A DNA stretch of 64,000 nucleotides from CAYVHU01 sp964451415. Lineage in GTDB: Bacteria; Pseudomonadota; Alphaproteobacteria; Rhodospirillales; Magnetovibrionaceae. Made by a program: the position numbers and the translations under genes. The notes beneath the pieces were generated by a model, which searched no databases, was not told the origin of the DNA, and was given only the letters and a program-made list of their open reading frames with translations. Shown one piece after another: positions 53,154 through 61,866 of the stretch (positions are counted from its first letter, which is position 1; every line of letters starts with the position of its first letter). Location: NCBI GenBank assembly GCA_964451415.1, contig CAYVHU010000015.1, positions 1-64,000 of the forward strand, in the 5' to 3' direction.

Positions 53154-54253
53154 CGTGAGCCTCCATGCGTCAATTCCTTGAAAACAGAAACGCGCCCGTT
53201 GAACATATCGGATATATAAACACGTCCGCTATTGTCGGTCCAAGCACCGCTTGGCAGAAAAAATTGTCCAACCTTTTTGCCCGTCCCGCCGATCGACAGG
53301 AGAAAACGCCCTTTGTGATCGTAAATCAGCACATGGTCGAAATAGGATTCAACCACGTAGATCCGCCCATCGCCACCGATCGCGACTCCCTTGGGGCGCG
53401 ACATATTGCCAACATTCACACCCAGCTTGCCAAAAGACTGCACGGGATCATCATTCATATCAAAAACCTGAATGCGGAAATTCAGCGTGTCCGAAACGTA
53501 TAGCCGCCCATCCTTGAACGCGAGGTAAGTCGGGGCGTTGAATTGCCCCGCCGCCGTACCACGTTTACCGATCGTATCTATCAGCTTACCGGAAGAATCG
53601 AAAACCTTGATATTGTGGGCTCCGGTGTCGGCCACGTAGATGCGTCCGTCAATGTTGTTGCGCGCGATTCCCGTGGGCCGAACGAGGATGCCCCTGCCCT
53701 TGCGATCCAGGGGCTTGCCATCGGCGCTTAAACGGAAAATTTCGCCAAGAACGGAATCCGTTACCCAAAAACCGCCCGTGCCGTCGGCGCAAATGGCGAC
53801 CGGCGTATCGAACCCAAGGCCGTGCGCGGCGCGGTCCCATTCCAACAACCGCTTGGCGGCCATATCAAAGACCATCACCGCCTGCCGGCTTGCATCCAGA
53901 ACCAAAACCCGGCCTTGCGCATCGACCATCCCGCCCATCGGGCGCTGTAACTCCTCGTACTTTGGCTTGCCGAAAACCAAGCCGACGATCACCGCGAAAA
54001 GGGTTTTTTTCTTTTTCGACTGCCCATCTTTTGCAACGAAGTTTTCTTCGCCGAGCAGCGTTCCGGCATAGGCGTAACGGGCCTGTTCGGGCGGCAGGGG
54101 CCATATTTGTGCATTCACGCCCGGAACGAGGACCGGCGCCACCCTCTCCGGCTGCACCGCACACGCGCTCACGCCGAGAACGCAAAGGAGCGCAAAAAGC
54201 GCTCTTCTCAGGGACCGCGCCCTCTTTCCTTCATGGCCAATCAAATTTATCAT
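53150..54253 (-). CDS. NHL-repeat beta-propeller lipoprotein 1
   Basis: The 367-residue product has a lipobox (CVLGVSAC) and about six NHL-type blades, for example RIYVADTGAHNIKVFDSSGK, RLYVSDTLNFRIQVFDMN and RVYISDMFNGRVSVF. NHL proteins adjoin outer-surface cytochromes in several electron-transfer clusters and may support assembly. I chose ATG 54253. It is coupled to the undecaheme gene by ATGA overlap. Confidence 0.9.
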   Translation of the reverse strand: MINLIGHEGKRARSLRRALFALLCVLGVSACAVQPERVAPVLVPGVNAQIWPLPPEQARYAYAGTLLGEENFVAKDGQSKKKKTLFAVIVGLVFGKPKYEELQRPMGGMVDAQGRVLVLDASRQAVMVFDMAAKRLLEWDRAAHGLGFDTPVAICADGTGGFWVTDSVLGEIFRLSADGKPLDRKGRGILVRPTGIARNNIDGRIYVADTGAHNIKVFDSSGKLIDTIGKRGTAAGQFNAPTYLAFKDGRLYVSDTLNFRIQVFDMNDDPVQSFGKLGVNVGNMSRPKGVAIGGDGRIYVVESYFDHVLIYDHKGRFLLSIGGTGKKVGQFFLPSGAWTDNSGRVYISDMFNGRVSVFKELTHGGSR

Positions 54254-54320
54254 AACCCGCCTGTTCCAAGCATATTCCACGGCCAACGAGCGGAAAAAAC
54301 TGTGTTTTATATTCCGGCAC

Positions 54321-55205
54321 TTACCCCGGAATGAAAAGCCCCGCCATCCGTACGGCCCTGATCAGGTTTCGTGTCGAGTCCTCAACGGCCAACATCGCGT
54401 CATGATACGCCCCTTCTTTCGCCAGCATGGCCGCTTTTTTGCGAATATCGTGAGCCTTGATTTTCAGTTCCTTGATTTTCGCACGATAAGCGGGGTTGGG
54501 CTTTTTTTCCTCGACAACCATCTGCAAAACGGAGATCAGGCTGTCGTTGCGGTCGAGTTCATAGAGATACTCATCCTTCGGCGTCTCGAAATGCAGCACC
54601 CGCACAAGGGTCTCACCTTGACGCAGCTGAGCCGTTAGCGCCGACACTAAAGTATAGGCCTTTTCCAGTTCTTTGGTCCCGGAATCGACCTTGCCGTTTG
54701 AAATGAAGGCATCGGCCTTGTCGATATACCCCTTGATCTGGCGGCTTTGCACGAGGGACTTATTGCCCTGTTTCTTTTCCTTGGAAACTCTATCGTACGC
54801 CTTCAAAAGAGCTTCAACCGAGGCTCTGCGCTCGGTAAAATTTTTTTTCAATAAAGCCGCGTGGCTTTTTTTATAATCAAGGGTGCGAGAAGCCTTGCTG
54901 ATACGCCGGATCGCCTCGTTCATTTGGTGATTGGCGGACACAAAATCACCCGCAGCAAAAGCGGCGAAGGCCCCGCTGTACAACTTCATGATCGCCCTGA
55001 GCGCCGCCTTTGCAGCCTCGCTCTGCCCGCGCGCGATACGCTGCACGGCGACCCCCTTCGTCATCATGTTCTTAAAGTAATTCAGTTTCTGTCTGGTTCT
55101 CTCCTTGGTGACAGGAACCCGATTCTTAACCTCACCATGAGCGACATTCCCCCCCAGGGAAATCAGAAATACGCACACAAGCCCTATCCATAACGATCTT
55201 TTCAT
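54321..55205 (-). CDS. Secreted helical protein, unknown function
   Basis: The 294-residue product has a signal peptide ending near VAHGEVK and is otherwise highly helical with many Lys, Arg and Glu residues and no Cys beyond the signal. Coiled-coil-like stretches run through most of it. I recognise no family. It lies between the pentaheme and NHL genes and is likely a periplasmic scaffold or chaperone for the cytochromes. Confidence 0.75.
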   Translation of the reverse strand: MKRSLWIGLVCVFLISLGGNVAHGEVKNRVPVTKERTRQKLNYFKNMMTKGVAVQRIARGQSEAAKAALRAIMKLYSGAFAAFAAGDFVSANHQMNEAIRRISKASRTLDYKKSHAALLKKNFTERRASVEALLKAYDRVSKEKKQGNKSLVQSRQIKGYIDKADAFISNGKVDSGTKELEKAYTLVSALTAQLRQGETLVRVLHFETPKDEYLYELDRNDSLISVLQMVVEEKKPNPAYRAKIKELKIKAHDIRKKAAMLAKEGAYHDAMLAVEDSTRNLIRAVRMAGLFIPG

Positions 55206-55267
55206 AAGCTTTACTTTTTTGTCGTTGCTGTGAGCGTTTTATAACATCATCGATTTCGACCCCCTAC

Positions 55268-56608
55268 CTATGGGGCTTTGGCGACATCCGCCGTCTGCAC
55301 GAGGTCTCCCGTCTTGTTGCCCCATGCATTGCGTTCAAATGTAATGACCGCTGCGATATCCGCCGTCGGCAAGGTCTCTTTCCACGAAGGCATTGCGGAA
55401 TCAGGAAGCCCGTGAAGAACGATTTTGATGTGATCTTTCACCGGACCCGTTGCGACCTTGCTTCCTTTCAAGGCCGGGAATGTGTCAGGCACGCCTTCAC
55501 CTTGTTCACCATGACATCCCGAACAGTTCTCACCATAGACATCTTTACCCCGGGTCATAAGCTGAGCCTTCGTCCTTGTGACGGCCGGTTTCGTCTTTTT
55601 AGCACCACCGGAGCTGCTTCCTGACAAGGCGTTCTGAACGTCTTGCGGCTGAACATAACCGCCCTTGTTTCCCCATTTATTCCGTTCGAAACTGATCACC
55701 GCGGCCAGTTTTTCAACCGACAGGTCCTTCCCCCAGGACGGCATCGCGGTATCGGGAACACCGTTAAGAACAAGATGGATATGACTGCTTGCCGGTCCGT
55801 TGGCGATCGTGCTGCCCTTGATCGGCGGAAAGGTCTCGGGCACCCCTTCTCCGTTATCGCCATGACAGCCAGCGCAGTTCTCGGCAAACACGTCGGCACC
55901 GAGCTTCATCAACGCTTTTTTGGACATATTGCGGACCTTCACAGCAGCCACTTTCGCGTGCGCGCCAGAGCCCTTTTTCTTTGGTGTTTTGTTCTTGGAA
56001 TGACATTTGCGGCACTGCGAAATGGGAAACGCGACCTTGCCGTGACACACACCACAATACTGACCGGCCAGAATGGCTGCCATACTGATTTTATTGGCAC
56101 CCTTTTTCGGGATGAATATCTTCGGATGGCAATTACTGCATTGCAGCCATTGCGTATGCGGTTTGTGGGGATAAACCACATCAGGCATACTGCCCTTCAC
56201 CTGACGCACAATGTTCAAATTGAGAACCCTGAGCTTCACCGTCGGATCAAGCCGATCGGCGCGCGGCGCAATCAGGCCTTCATTAAGCGCCTTGACCCAA
56301 TCCACGTGATTGCCAGCTTTGGCTTTGGGAAGACTTTTGAAAGCATCACGAGGCTTTTGCAATGCCGCCGTGCCGGCGTTTTCAGGATCGTGGATACCAT
56401 CTTCCATCGGCGGCAGATTGAAATTGGCTGCGCCCTTAAAAAGACGATTGAATCTGTTGACCGAACTCGGCTTTTTTTTTGCCACGGACGATTTCGAGCT
56501 TTGCGCAAAGCTTGGGGCGGCAAACACCGTCGCGTTCATCAGCAAGGCCGCCATCAAAGACATGGCAAAAACTACGGAAAAGGGCAAAGCAACCGGCATT
56601 GACTTCAT
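55268..56608 (-). CDS. Pentaheme cytochrome: triheme domain fused to two monoheme domains
   Basis: The 446-residue product has a signal peptide, then a compact triheme part (CSNCH, CGVCH, CRKCH at about residues 165-215) with the c7-like spacing, a Lys-rich linker, and two tandem class I domains (CAGCH with MPSWGKDLS, and CSGCH with MPSWKETLP), each ending in an FERNxWGN segment. It thus joins bis-His and His/Met hemes in one chain. It may shuttle electrons between the surface cytochromes and a terminal or inner-membrane partner. Confidence 0.93.
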   Translation of the reverse strand: MKSMPVALPFSVVFAMSLMAALLMNATVFAAPSFAQSSKSSVAKKKPSSVNRFNRLFKGAANFNLPPMEDGIHDPENAGTAALQKPRDAFKSLPKAKAGNHVDWVKALNEGLIAPRADRLDPTVKLRVLNLNIVRQVKGSMPDVVYPHKPHTQWLQCSNCHPKIFIPKKGANKISMAAILAGQYCGVCHGKVAFPISQCRKCHSKNKTPKKKGSGAHAKVAAVKVRNMSKKALMKLGADVFAENCAGCHGDNGEGVPETFPPIKGSTIANGPASSHIHLVLNGVPDTAMPSWGKDLSVEKLAAVISFERNKWGNKGGYVQPQDVQNALSGSSSGGAKKTKPAVTRTKAQLMTRGKDVYGENCSGCHGEQGEGVPDTFPALKGSKVATGPVKDHIKIVLHGLPDSAMPSWKETLPTADIAAVITFERNAWGNKTGDLVQTADVAKAP

Positions 56609-56617
56609 AACAAGAGC

Positions 56618-57055
56618 TCACTTTCCTTTTTTGCCCTTGGGGCGATCAGGCGGCGTCACCAGCATTTCGAGGGTACTGTTGTGGACTTGCGTTTTTGTTC
56701 CCGGCTTGCCGGAATGGCACAGCGTGCAGTTTTCCACGGACCACGCAATCTCGCCGTTGTGGCAAGCCCCACAGAATTCACCATCAAAAATTTTCAACAT
56801 GGTGATGTCGTTTCCACCGGCCTTAAACTCAAACCCGAGATCCGCGTGGCACACCTTGCAACGAAAGCGGATACGATGAAACCAATGGGGAAAGATCGGC
56901 GGGCGCATCCCCGCCGCATCGGAATAATTGTTGATAACGATATCCCCATATTCCGCATGCGCACTGTTGTTCGGCGCACTGATAAGCAGTCCGAAAAGAA
57001 ACAGCGCCGCATAAATCCATCGCGACACGGGGCCTTTTTTTTGCAACTTTGACAT
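56618..57055 (-). CDS. Triheme c7-type cytochrome
   Basis: The 145-residue product has a signal peptide ending at SAHAEYG and three heme sites, CKVCH, CGACH and CTLCH, with preceding His residues in FPHWFHRIRF that could act as distal ligands. The short, basic, triheme layout is that of periplasmic c7 electron shuttles. I chose ATG 57055; ATG 57067 is possible. It is the first gene after the sigma-54-like promoter. Confidence 0.9.
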   Translation of the reverse strand: MSKLQKKGPVSRWIYAALFLFGLLISAPNNSAHAEYGDIVINNYSDAAGMRPPIFPHWFHRIRFRCKVCHADLGFEFKAGGNDITMLKIFDGEFCGACHNGEIAWSVENCTLCHSGKPGTKTQVHNSTLEMLVTPPDRPKGKKGK

Positions 57056-57171
57056 TCCGAAACCCATTCTAAATTCATGGCGCGACAAACTTAGAACGCA
57101 CCCCTCAGCCGACAAAGAAACCCACGCCGACCCTTCGATATGCATCGATATTTTTTGACTTTAATAAGCGA

Positions 57172-57187
57172 TGCAATAACCTTGCCA
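57172..57187 (-). promoter_or_regulatory. Candidate sigma-54 promoter of the cytochrome operon
   Basis: On the minus strand the sequence is TGGCAAGGTTATTGCA, close to the consensus TGGCACN5TTGCA with one change in the -24 box. The GG and GC dinucleotides are correctly spaced. It lies about 117 bp before the c7-type gene. The operon encodes its own sigma-54 activator. Confidence 0.75.
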
Positions 57188-57194
57188 TAAACAT

Positions 57195-57210
57195 GGCCAT
57201 TGCAATTGCC
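57195..57210. promoter_or_regulatory. Candidate activator-binding palindrome
   Basis: GGCCATTGCAATTGCC is a near-perfect 16-bp palindrome eight bases upstream of the -24 box. It is unusually close for an enhancer site, so it may bind a repressor or the activator; this is a guess from symmetry. Confidence 0.4.
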
Positions 57211-57289
57211 TGCTAATCTGCGGGGCCTGGCCTCTTCGGGTGGAGACGTTATTCTCAAAAATGAGAAATGCGGGGCATTTTTTCCCGAA

Positions 57290-59164
57290 TTAGAAACTTC
57301 TGACGACACTGAACTGAAACGAATCCGCAAGATGACGGCTCTGGTCCTGGAGCAACTGAAGGCGCGCCTGCAAAACGACGAGACCGATACGATAGGACAT
57401 GGTCGAGTTCCATTGACGGCTCCAATTCACATCGTTGTCGGCGCTGGACTTGGTATTGGCAAACGTAATGGGAATCAGATTGTCGGAAAGAAAACTCACC
57501 TGCGATTGGAAACTAAGGCCGCGCACGCCGTAAACATTCTTGGCATGGTAAGAAACACTGCCCTGCGAACTCTTTCTCCATGCCCTCTTGCTATCGGCTC
57601 CATGAGTCAGTTGTATGGACAAGTCGGCGCTCCATGTCCTTTTTTGGTCTGTCTCAAAGCCCTTCGTCAACTGCATGTTGTATAGTTGTTGGGTTGTATT
57701 TTGTTCGACGCTGATAACCCGGTTGTCCGTTGCGGAAAAATCGACAATCGTCCATTTTCCCCCTTTCGTGCTTTGATAGGTCAAGGACGTCCTGTGTCCA
57801 ATGTTGGTCGTCAACAAAGTCGATGTCGATGAGTAACTGCTTTGAATCCCCTGGCTCAAAGACCATTTCACAGGTGCCAAGAAAAGATTCTCAAGTTCCT
57901 TCCTCGCGCTTTGTCCCAATGAAAACGTTTCGTTGTGTGTCAATTGTGCCGCAGTTTGCTGTATCGACTGCGCGCGCAACGTACTGGTCCAGTTCCAATC
58001 AAAGCCGTAAACTTCAACCATGTCGTCCGTATACGACAATCCCGCAGCTTCATTGGCCCGCATGGTCGTCGAAGGCTCGCTGGATGCGCTCGCGCTCGCG
58101 TCCGAACTTGACGTCTTGGTTACATGGCGCGTGTCATAGGCCGCACCGACGTTGGCATCCGCCAGCAACTTGCGCGTTATTTTGTAATTCAGACCCAGCG
58201 CCCCATTTAAGCTTTCCCGACGGTTCGACGTGTCGCCCGCCGTCGAAGACGGATCGACAAAAGCGGTCTGGTTTTTTTCATTTAAGCCGGTCCACACGGC
58301 CGATAAGGAAAAGGGGTATTCTTCGGGGGTCCAGCGAAGCGTCGATGTGCCTTGTATAAATGTCTTATCGACTTTTTCGGCGCTCGTCGTCGAGTTCGTA
58401 AGAAGAATGGTCGATGTACTGTCATACATGACGTCTTCCCAAGGCGTATACCTGTAACGCGCAGACGCAGCATCGCTCGATGCCGTTTCTGTTGCATTCA
58501 TCCCCCCTGCCGAAGTGCGTCCACGATGGGAAAGACGCAACGTGACGTCGTGTTCCCCGATGATTTTGTTTATGGACATCGAAAAGCCGGCATCTGTCTG
58601 ACCCCCGCTTTCACTTTGCGTCGAAGTCGCATAATCCAGACTGGTGAGCACCGACAGCGTCTTGTCCCAGTAAACACGCGAGAACAAGTTGAGAGAATCC
58701 GACGTCGATTTGCTCTCCGTGAGCGAGCTTTTGGTTGCTGAATTCGTTCGCCGGTACGTAAGTGAAGTCGGAAAGTGGCTCTGTGGCAAAACGTATACGC
58801 TGAGCGATCCCGTCAAGATCCCGCTATCGACGGACTGGCCACCGTATATGGACTTCACTTCCGAAACAGTCAGATTAGCGTCCGTCGTCGCCAACCAAGG
58901 TTGCCAGATATAGCTCGTCGCGAAAACCGTGCCATTCAGAACATGGCGAAAGTTGCGGTCTTCCTTCCCCGACTTACTTGTATAAAATGAATACCCCAGA
59001 TTTCCCGAGGTCCTCATTTGCGGAATAAGCAAACCGTTAAAAAGACTGCTGACACGGTCAAACGCCGAACCTCCTCCGGTATCGGCAAGCGTCACCGGGG
59101 CGGCACCACACAACGTAACAACCGATAGGGCGGAAAGCAAATAAACGGGCTTGCGCACACGCAT
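57290..59164 (-). CDS. Large outer-membrane beta-barrel protein
   Basis: The 624-residue product has a signal peptide and many alternating amphipathic strands rich in Ser and Thr. It ends SFQFSVVRSF with a terminal Phe, the mark of outer-membrane barrels. Size and neighbours fit a porin of a porin-cytochrome conduit (MtrB/PioB-like), though I see no CXXC near the N-terminus and cannot assign the family by eye. I chose ATG 59164 with GAGAAGG upstream; two earlier ATGs exist (59185, 59203). It is in its own transcription unit upstream of the sigma-54 operon. Confidence 0.82.
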   Translation of the reverse strand: MRVRKPVYLLSALSVVTLCGAAPVTLADTGGGSAFDRVSSLFNGLLIPQMRTSGNLGYSFYTSKSGKEDRNFRHVLNGTVFATSYIWQPWLATTDANLTVSEVKSIYGGQSVDSGILTGSLSVYVLPQSHFPTSLTYRRTNSATKSSLTESKSTSDSLNLFSRVYWDKTLSVLTSLDYATSTQSESGGQTDAGFSMSINKIIGEHDVTLRLSHRGRTSAGGMNATETASSDAASARYRYTPWEDVMYDSTSTILLTNSTTSAEKVDKTFIQGTSTLRWTPEEYPFSLSAVWTGLNEKNQTAFVDPSSTAGDTSNRRESLNGALGLNYKITRKLLADANVGAAYDTRHVTKTSSSDASASASSEPSTTMRANEAAGLSYTDDMVEVYGFDWNWTSTLRAQSIQQTAAQLTHNETFSLGQSARKELENLFLAPVKWSLSQGIQSSYSSTSTLLTTNIGHRTSLTYQSTKGGKWTIVDFSATDNRVISVEQNTTQQLYNMQLTKGFETDQKRTWSADLSIQLTHGADSKRAWRKSSQGSVSYHAKNVYGVRGLSFQSQVSFLSDNLIPITFANTKSSADNDVNWSRQWNSTMSYRIGLVVLQARLQLLQDQSRHLADSFQFSVVRSF

Positions 59165-59452
59165 GAAACCTTCTCGCGTCAACATAGCGAGAAACGGCAA
59201 CATGTCATCACATCCCCCTTGATTACACAAGACGCCCCTGACTTTACAAGAGCACGACGGCCGTCCAAAACGAACGCATCGCCCGCTTCCTCCTGCGCCC
59301 TTTCACGATATCATCCGCCCGACAACGAACGGTTTGCCGCGCGCCGCAAAAAAATCAGTGCCCCCGCGTCACCAAAGCGCACTGTGCGCCGAAGCGAAAC
59401 TCAACTGCTGTGGCCGAAATCAGCTCATGCCCGTGCGCCGCCGTCTTCAGAG

Positions 59453-60550
59453 TCATTTGTCCTTTTTATCTGTCGTTTCTTTTGCTTTCTTGGCTTGTAG
59501 CAGCACGGGATTGATCATGATTTTCGCATGTTCACGAAGGTTTTGTTTCAATTTGTCCCATTGCTTCTGCCCTTTGATCCGCCGATACAACTCCCTGGCA
59601 CGGGCACGGGATTTCTTGAACGCAACCAAGCGTGGCGGCGTACGGTCGTGCAGCTTGAACAAAGCGTAGCCCTGCAAGATCCGCACGGGTTCCGAAACCG
59701 CACCGACTTTCATCGCATCGACAACTTTTTGCGCTTCATCGGACAGCATGCCCTTATGAAGATAGCCCAGATCGCCGCCGGTTTTTGCACTGGCGTCCGT
59801 CGAACGAAGCTTTGCGACAGCCGCAAAATCACCACCCTTCTTAATCTTAAGAAGGATTCTTCCTGCCTCTTCTTTCGCCTTTTTCCAGACTTCCGTCGAA
59901 GACGAAGGAGTAACACCCAGCAAGATGACCGAAACGCGCTGCGTTGACGGCTCCGTGAACAACTTGGCGTTTTTGCTGTAAAAATCCTTGAGTTGCGGCA
60001 AAGTCGGCTTCTTTACGGTGCGCACCTTGGCCTCCAAAGCGCTGCGTCGCGATATTTTTTCAAGCGCGGCACGCAGCTTCGGAAGGATAACCTTGCGCTG
60101 CGCTTCCCACTTCTTATTGCCCTTATAGCGTTGTTCCAATCGGGCAATTTGTTTCTTAACATCCGCTTCATCAGGCGCCAGGCCCAAGCGTCCGACCTCA
60201 CGATCCAGAAGATGGCCAAGAACCATCTTGTTAATGATCTTTTCGCGCAACTCCTTGATCTTACCCTTAGGGACTTTGCGATGGTAAAACTCAACCTGCG
60301 CCGCACGCTGAAGGGCAACGTTGTATTCCCTCCACGAGATTTTTTGTCCATCAACCACCGCCGGAGGGGCGCCGTCTTTCGGCAAAACAAACAAGGGATT
60401 GAGCGCATGGGGCACCGTGCCGACTTGCGGGGCCCGCGTTTGGGGCGCATCCGTTTTCGACTGCGCAAAACCGGGGCCTGCGAACAGGGGCAAAGCCGCA
60501 ATAGCACCGCCAATCGCCAACCTTTTTATTCTTTTTATGATCTTCGCCAT
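59453..60550 (-). CDS. PpiC-type peptidyl-prolyl isomerase chaperone
   Basis: The 365-residue product has a signal peptide ending at GFAQSK, a SurA-like N-terminal helical part (PPAVVDGQKISWREYNVALQ), and a parvulin domain with AKTGGDLGYLHKGMLSDEAQ and EPVRILQGYALFKL. Such chaperones assist folding of outer-membrane barrels and exported cytochromes; the barrel gene follows downstream. I chose ATG 60550; ATG 60577 is possible. Confidence 0.92.
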   Translation of the reverse strand: MAKIIKRIKRLAIGGAIAALPLFAGPGFAQSKTDAPQTRAPQVGTVPHALNPLFVLPKDGAPPAVVDGQKISWREYNVALQRAAQVEFYHRKVPKGKIKELREKIINKMVLGHLLDREVGRLGLAPDEADVKKQIARLEQRYKGNKKWEAQRKVILPKLRAALEKISRRSALEAKVRTVKKPTLPQLKDFYSKNAKLFTEPSTQRVSVILLGVTPSSSTEVWKKAKEEAGRILLKIKKGGDFAAVAKLRSTDASAKTGGDLGYLHKGMLSDEAQKVVDAMKVGAVSEPVRILQGYALFKLHDRTPPRLVAFKKSRARARELYRRIKGQKQWDKLKQNLREHAKIMINPVLLQAKKAKETTDKKDK

Positions 60551-60700
60551 TTCAGGTACCCCGACTTTCACATTCATTATTTAGATATGTTCATAATTTA
60601 AATGAGTTCGCGCCTATGATGCCCTTGCGATTTCTCTCATGTTTTTTTTCACGCCTTTAGTAAAACATCAACCCCAACCAAACGCCACCCGCAACAAAAT

Positions 60701-60730
60701 GATGTAGGTGCTTTGAAAAGCACCTACATC
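60701..60730 (-). terminator. Terminator after the tetraheme cytochrome gene
   Basis: GATGTAGGTGCTTT and AAAGCACCTACATC are perfect 14-bp arms around a two-base loop, about 43 bp after the gene stop on the minus strand. The minus-strand sequence continues ATTTTGTTG, a short U-rich run. It should insulate this gene from the PpiC gene. Confidence 0.8.
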
Positions 60731-60772
60731 ACCCGTGTTCCAAGAACGCTCGGCGGGAGCCATCTGGAAACC

Positions 60773-61585
60773 TTACTTAATATGGCAGGACAAGCAAACC
60801 GCGCTGTTGGCATTGAGGATGCGCAAGAACGTCTGCGTACCAGCACCGCCATTGTGCGGATCGTGGCAGCTAGCGCATTCAACGCGGGGTTTAGGACTGG
60901 CTGCACCGCGCGTGTACAACATCATATCGGTTTTATCGCGAATGTTCACTCCGCCGCCTGCGGTATCAACCCAGTACTGCGTGTTGCCGTTAATCGTCGC
61001 GGAAGTCTGCGTTTTGAAGCCGGCCATATCCGGACCTTCATAACCACCATAAACGATCCCTACCGGGTGGTCGTTCGTCAAATCCGTCCCCAACATGGGA
61101 ATGGGGGAGCCCGCCATCGTTGTGCCGGTACCACCACCTAAAACCGCGCCCGCAGCGTTATAACCGCCCGAACCGGGAGCGTTAAGCACCGCGTCCATGG
61201 CTTGCGAACCGTCATGGCAGGACAGGCACGCCAAGGAAACCGACCCGACGGGGGCTTCATTGCCGTCCAACGTGGCCGTACCTAACGTGCTGTACGTCTG
61301 ATAGCTAGAGGGGCTCGGCAGCTTCTTGTTCCACAACGGCACCTGCGCCGCCGTGTCCGAACCGTGAGGTGTGTGACAGAAAACGCAAATTTCTCCCGTC
61401 GCCGCACCGCCACCAGCACCTTGCCCGATGCCCCCTGTCGAAAGGTCATGCTTGGACCCAATGATCGTCCCCGCCATGGCGCTCGTCGCACCCAGCACAA
61501 CAAATGCGCCAACGGCCACAACAGACGCTATGGAAGCGACTCTTTTCAACACCGATCCCGGTGTCTGTAGCAATACCTGTTTCAT
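60773..61585 (-). CDS. Tetraheme c-type cytochrome, possible filament former
   Basis: The 270-residue product has a signal peptide ending near AMAGTIIGS and four heme sites: CVFCH, CLSCH, CASCH and CLSCH. It has exactly eight His residues in all: the four heme-motif ones plus SKH, TPH, NDH and DPH. That is the right number for bis-His ligation of every heme with none to spare. The Gly, Ser and Thr-rich sequence, secretion signal, single-gene unit and own sigma-54 promoter suit an abundant extracellular protein. Tetraheme cytochromes of the OmcE type form filaments; similarity is suggested by layout only. GGGGAGG precedes ATG 61585. Confidence 0.93.
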   Translation of the reverse strand: MKQVLLQTPGSVLKRVASIASVVAVGAFVVLGATSAMAGTIIGSKHDLSTGGIGQGAGGGAATGEICVFCHTPHGSDTAAQVPLWNKKLPSPSSYQTYSTLGTATLDGNEAPVGSVSLACLSCHDGSQAMDAVLNAPGSGGYNAAGAVLGGGTGTTMAGSPIPMLGTDLTNDHPVGIVYGGYEGPDMAGFKTQTSATINGNTQYWVDTAGGGVNIRDKTDMMLYTRGAASPKPRVECASCHDPHNGGAGTQTFLRILNANSAVCLSCHIK

Positions 61586-61672
61586 CACAACCTCCCCGCC
61601 TTACGATCAAGGCTTTGTAAGCCAAACGGCTCACTCCAATAGCAAACCGCAAAATGTGTCTTCATCCCTAGG

Positions 61673-61690
61673 CTTGCACAGACCGTGCCA
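61673..61690 (-). promoter_or_regulatory. Candidate sigma-54 promoter of the tetraheme gene
   Basis: On the minus strand TGGCACGGTCTGTGCAAG has a perfect -24 TGGCAC and a -12 GTGC (consensus TTGC), with GG and GC ten bases apart. It lies about 90 bp before the ATG. Confidence 0.65.
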
Positions 61691-61866
61691 ATATACGTGT
61701 TCGTTTTGTTTCAACGCATTAGCATAAAACGTTTCACCTTTTTTCCAACTTATGAGAAACAAGAAACATTAAAAGTGAAAAAACCGGGCGAAAAAGGGGG
61801 AGAAGGTGCACCTTGTTTTCCGCCATTTGAACGGCGCTTTTTTTACGGCGCTCACGTTTCGAATCA

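Noticed and set aside
61800..61860. AAGGTGCACCTT palindrome and repeated GGCGCT motifs after the NHL gene as a special regulatory site
   Set aside because: Short, near the NHL gene stop and lacking a second copy elsewhere; more likely part of a transcription end or chance.
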